Source: Methanolinea sp.
GTDB lineage: Archaea; Halobacteriota; Methanomicrobia; Methanomicrobiales; Methanospirillaceae
Direction of reading: 5' to 3'
NCBI GenBank assembly: GCA_016699325.1
Contig: CP064971.1
Span: forward strand, 620,001 to 684,000
Length of the DNA stretch: 64,000 bases
Shown here in pieces: positions 61,806 through 64,000 of this stretch. The notes beneath the pieces are model-generated. The model saw only the letters and a list, made by a program, of their open reading frames with translations, made no database searches and was not told where the DNA came from. Position 1 is the first letter of the stretch. Each line of letters starts with the position of its first letter. Made by a program: the position numbers and the translations under genes.

Positions 61806-62543
61806 ATGCGAATCATCAGGGCACCTTCCATCGGCATCGCCCACGAACTGGTGGTAAAGATGGTGCTTGAGAAGGGCCGGGTGCTGGATACCGAAGACGG
61901 CGAGGCAACGGTCGAATTCGATGAGATCGCTGTCAGGGTGGAGAACCCGCTTGCCGAACCAATGGTGAGCCCGCATTCCCGGTTTTCACGAAAATTCATG
62001 GAGAAATATGCAGATGACCTCCTGAATGGCACTTCTGCCGTTTTTGAATACGACTATCACGACCGGATCTTCAACTGGGGGGAACGGCTCTATACAAGTG
62101 AGGGGGCGGAGATCCATGTCGACCAGATCGAATACATCACCAGGAAACTCGCCTCATCACCGGTAACCCGGAGGGGTATTGCCATCACCTGGAACCCGCC
62201 CATCGATGAACATCTCGACGATTGTCCCTGCCTCCAGTTACTGCAGTGCCTGGTCAGGGACGGGCGCCTTGGCATGAAGGTCGTGTTCAGGAGCAACGAC
62301 ATGCTCACTGCTTCAGGTGCAAACATGTTCGCACTGGTCCACCTGCAGAACGCAATCGCCACCCGGTTGGGGGTTCCTCCGGGACCCTACACCCACATCT
62401 CGCTCGTACCGCACATCTATTATCGGCGCGATGTCGATGATCTGGAGTCGTTCTGCGGGAAAGGAGACCGGATCCGGCCGATAGACGAGGTCTGCCGGGC
62501 CTGTGGAAAATGCCGGTCAGCGGGCCGTAATCAGTCAGGTTAA
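61806..62543 (+). CDS. thyA: Archaeal thymidylate synthase
   Basis: Protein of 245 residues of the methanogen thymidylate synthase family, distant from bacterial ThyA. DCPCLQLLQCLVRDGRLGMK carries the catalytic cysteine (PCxQ), FRSNDMLTASGANMFALVHL the nucleotide-binding region. These match the archaeal enzyme that methylates dUMP using a pterin donor. A C-terminal CRACGKCRSAG cysteine pair pattern is an extra feature. The ATG at 61806 has no strong ribosome binding site, so a leaderless mRNA is likely. Confidence 0.8.
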   Translation: MRIIRAPSIGIAHELVVKMVLEKGRVLDTEDGEATVEFDEIAVRVENPLAEPMVSPHSRFSRKFMEKYADDLLNGTSAVFEYDYHDRIFNWGERLYTSEGAEIHVDQIEYITRKLASSPVTRRGIAITWNPPIDEHLDDCPCLQLLQCLVRDGRLGMKVVFRSNDMLTASGANMFALVHLQNAIATRLGVPPGPYTHISLVPHIYYRRDVDDLESFCGKGDRIRPIDEVCRACGKCRSAGRNQSG

Positions 62544-62575
62544 TTAAGAAAAAGCAGTAATATGCTAGGGTGTTC

Positions 62576-62648
62576 AGCCCGGTAGTGTAGCGGTCAATCA
62601 TGCGGGACTCTGGATCCCGCGACAGCAGTTCGAATCTGCTCCGGGCTA
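62576..62648 (+). tRNA. tRNA-Gln (anticodon CUG)
   Basis: A 73-nt gene. The acceptor stem is AGCCCGG (62576-62582) with CCGGGCT (62641-62647), then A as discriminator. The anticodon stem CGGGA/TCCCG encloses loop CTCTGGA with anticodon CTG. The T arm is AGCAG-TTCGAAT-CTGCT. CCA is not encoded, and no intron is seen. Confidence 0.92.
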
Positions 62649-62682
62649 TCAGTGCTGTTATCTTATAACTTGCTCCCCTTTT

Positions 62683-63339
62683 TTATCGCCTCGCTTCAGA
62701 ACGTTCTTCTCCTTGTTCCCCGGGGTGGTGGCCCGGCCGGGTTTTCCGGCAGATGAATGCACAATGGTCAGGATAGTATGGGAAAAGCATGACCCGCGAA
62801 AGGATATCAAGTTCTCCCTGTACGAGTTCCCGCTCCGCTTCCAAAAAGAGATCGCCAGGGTCCCTGGTCACATCGATGCTCCTCGGTTTCAAGATCAGGA
62901 CGGCAGTGCCGCCCTCTTTCAGGAACCCCAGGTTTTTCAGCAGGATCGCGACCTGCCAGGGGGAGGCAACGTCCTGGTAGATAAGATCGACCTCCTCAAC
63001 CAGTGACCGGTAGACCTCTGGTCTCCTGGCATCGGCAAGGATGGGGATGATGTTTTTCCGTGATTCAGCAACAACGAGCAGGTCCTGAAGGGGCCGCGGC
63101 GCGATCTCGACAGCATACACGACTTCCGTATAATCGGCAACATGGGAGACAGTCGTCCCGTTTGCTGCACCAAGGTAGAGGACGCGGTGGCCGGCCTGCA
63201 GCTCCAGCTCCGCCCCACGGTGAAAGAGGGCGGCAAGCTTGCTCCGTTTGGGATCCCAGGCCCGGTAGCCCTGGATCATCCGCTCGCCATATACCCCTCC
63301 CGGACCTTCTGATACCAGCTGCCCTTCAATCCAGATCAT
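62683..63339 (-). CDS. flpA: Fibrillarin-like rRNA/tRNA 2'-O-methyltransferase
   Basis: Methyltransferase subunit of C/D-box RNPs, 218 residues. The SAM-binding motif is VLYLGAANGTTVSHVADY; YRAWDPKRSKLAALF and VDLIYQDVASPWQVAILLKN are typical. The tail after residue 200 is Glu/Arg-rich. The ATG at 63339 overlaps the nop5 stop (ATGA), the standard archaeal nop5-flpA pair. Confidence 0.95.
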   Translation of the reverse strand: MIWIEGQLVSEGPGGVYGERMIQGYRAWDPKRSKLAALFHRGAELELQAGHRVLYLGAANGTTVSHVADYTEVVYAVEIAPRPLQDLLVVAESRKNIIPILADARRPEVYRSLVEEVDLIYQDVASPWQVAILLKNLGFLKEGGTAVLILKPRSIDVTRDPGDLFLEAERELVQGELDILSRVMLFPYYPDHCAFICRKTRPGHHPGEQGEERSEARR

Positions 63340-64000
63340 ACCCTTCTCCCTGCTCTGCGGACCGATTCTTCCGCCCTTTTCAAAAATTCCTTGTCGATGC
63401 TGTTCCGGTAATAATCCATGCGTGCGGCGATGGCCAGTTTGGCCGAGAGGGTCCGGGCGACCCGTCCCCTGTTCTCCCGACGTGCACCGTGGACCCTGCC
63501 GTGCTGGTAGATGATCCCGTGTTTTGGTGGCGGCGTGCCGGCTGAGAGGTGCGAGAAGAGGGCGGTTTTCGCACCGAGAACCTGGATGGTCGCTGCCGGC
63601 ATGGCCGCCAGTTCGCTGATTCCCCCGGCTTCTGCAGCGAGGCGGGCTGCGACCAGTCCACCGGCAAGGGCGCTGCAGTTCGGGAGCGCTTCCCCGGCCC
63701 TTCTGGAGACCTCCTTCATGAGCTCTGATCGCCGATCTTTCAGCCGGTCGATTTCATCGAGCAGGCCGGCAAGGGCATCGTCAGCATCCTCGCGTATCAG
63801 CTCGTTGTGGCTGCGGCCGGCCGGGAGCACCCGTTTGCGGCTGAAGCCCGGCCGGGTGGCATGGTGCCATTCCACCGCCCTTTCGGTCAGGAGGTTGATG
63901 ACTTCATCGAGCAGGTCGAGCATCCGGACCATCTGGATTAGTCCTGACGAACGGGTAAAAAGGGCTCGTTCAAGGTTCCTCCTGGCAAGGGCGAATGAAA
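63336..64000 (-). CDS. nop5: C/D-box RNP protein Nop5 (Nop56/58), C-terminal part
   Basis: Scaffold protein that binds the C/D-box RNA with L7Ae and recruits fibrillarin. The Nop domain is visible as GGLVAARLAAEAGGISELAA, MPAATIQVLGAKTALFSHL and TPPPKHGIIYQHGRVH. An ATG at 63932 exists, but the same frame stays open to the window end and the upstream residues (ALARRNLERAL then SGLIQMVRMLDLLDEVINLL) fit the Nop5 coiled-coil region. The gene therefore most likely starts beyond base 64000. Confidence 0.9.
   Translation of the reverse strand, partial: SFALARRNLERALFTRSSGLIQMVRMLDLLDEVINLLTERAVEWHHATRPGFSRKRVLPAGRSHNELIREDADDALAGLLDEIDRLKDRRSELMKEVSRRAGEALPNCSALAGGLVAARLAAEAGGISELAAMPAATIQVLGAKTALFSHLSAGTPPPKHGIIYQHGRVHGARRENRGRVARTLSAKLAIAARMDYYRNSIDKEFLKRAEESVRRAGRRV

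Overview
The window is chromosomal DNA of a hydrogenotrophic methanogenic archaeon, most likely a member of the Methanomicrobiales. The evidence is a linked Fwd-Hdr operon, an mcrBDCGA operon, an mtrEDCBAF-type operon, archaeal S10/spc ribosomal gene order with secY-adkA-DUF106-cmk, a PGF-CTERM S-layer glycoprotein, archaeal TATA promoters and GGAGGTGA-type ribosome binding sites. The genus cannot be fixed from sequence alone. There is no CRISPR array, insertion sequence or prophage.

Layout. 1-288: 5' end of ftr (minus strand). 289-986: regulatory gap with a 19-nt direct repeat. 987-10752: one plus-strand operon (fwdG-like ferredoxin, fwdF, hdrC, hdrB, hdrA, mvhD, fwdD, fwdB, fwdA, fwdC) joining the first CO2-reducing enzyme to heterodisulfide reductase. 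11101-16014: mcrBDCGA. 16304-22256: a SPASM radical SAM protein, a minus-strand NifX-like/MinD-ferredoxin/DUF134/DUF5320 cluster, and a B12-binding-type radical SAM protein. 22553-28175: mtrEDCBAF, then an MtrA-MtrG fusion, then mtrH. 28328-34322: stress, rubredoxin, F390-synthetase-like, MarC and GNAT genes. 34476-48813: a 28-gene minus-strand block with the r-protein genes, RNase P subunit 1, secY, adkA, DUF106 and cmk. 49360-53152: Tfx-like regulator, mtd, a GalT-like gene and mer. 53500-64000: tubulin/FtsZ-like protein, dcd, tRNA-Arg, PEGA-type surface protein, AMP phosphorylase, S-layer protein, archaeal thymidylate synthase, tRNA-Gln, fibrillarin and nop5 (running off the end).

Function. 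Fwd, Ftr, Mtd, Mer, Mtr, Mcr and Hdr are all within about 53 kb; only Mch and the F420/H2/formate-oxidising enzymes of the CO2-to-methane pathway are missing. Hdr and Fwd subunits share one transcript, which fits an electron-bifurcating Hdr-Fwd supercomplex. MvhD is present without mvhA or mvhG nearby.

Most unusual observations: (1) the gene in the mtrG position encodes a complete MtrA cobamide domain fused to MtrG, and its mtrA part is almost base-identical to the mtrA two genes upstream; (2) mtrH seems to lack one A in an A-run just after its natural start; (3) HdrA carries a Lys/Ala/Pro-rich N-terminal extension of about 46 residues; (4) two promoters of the NifX/MinD cluster share a CTCATATGAGT-type palindrome; (5) long structured leaders precede mcr and the ribosomal operon; (6) two radical SAM genes flank the mcr side of the window and are candidates for MCR modification.
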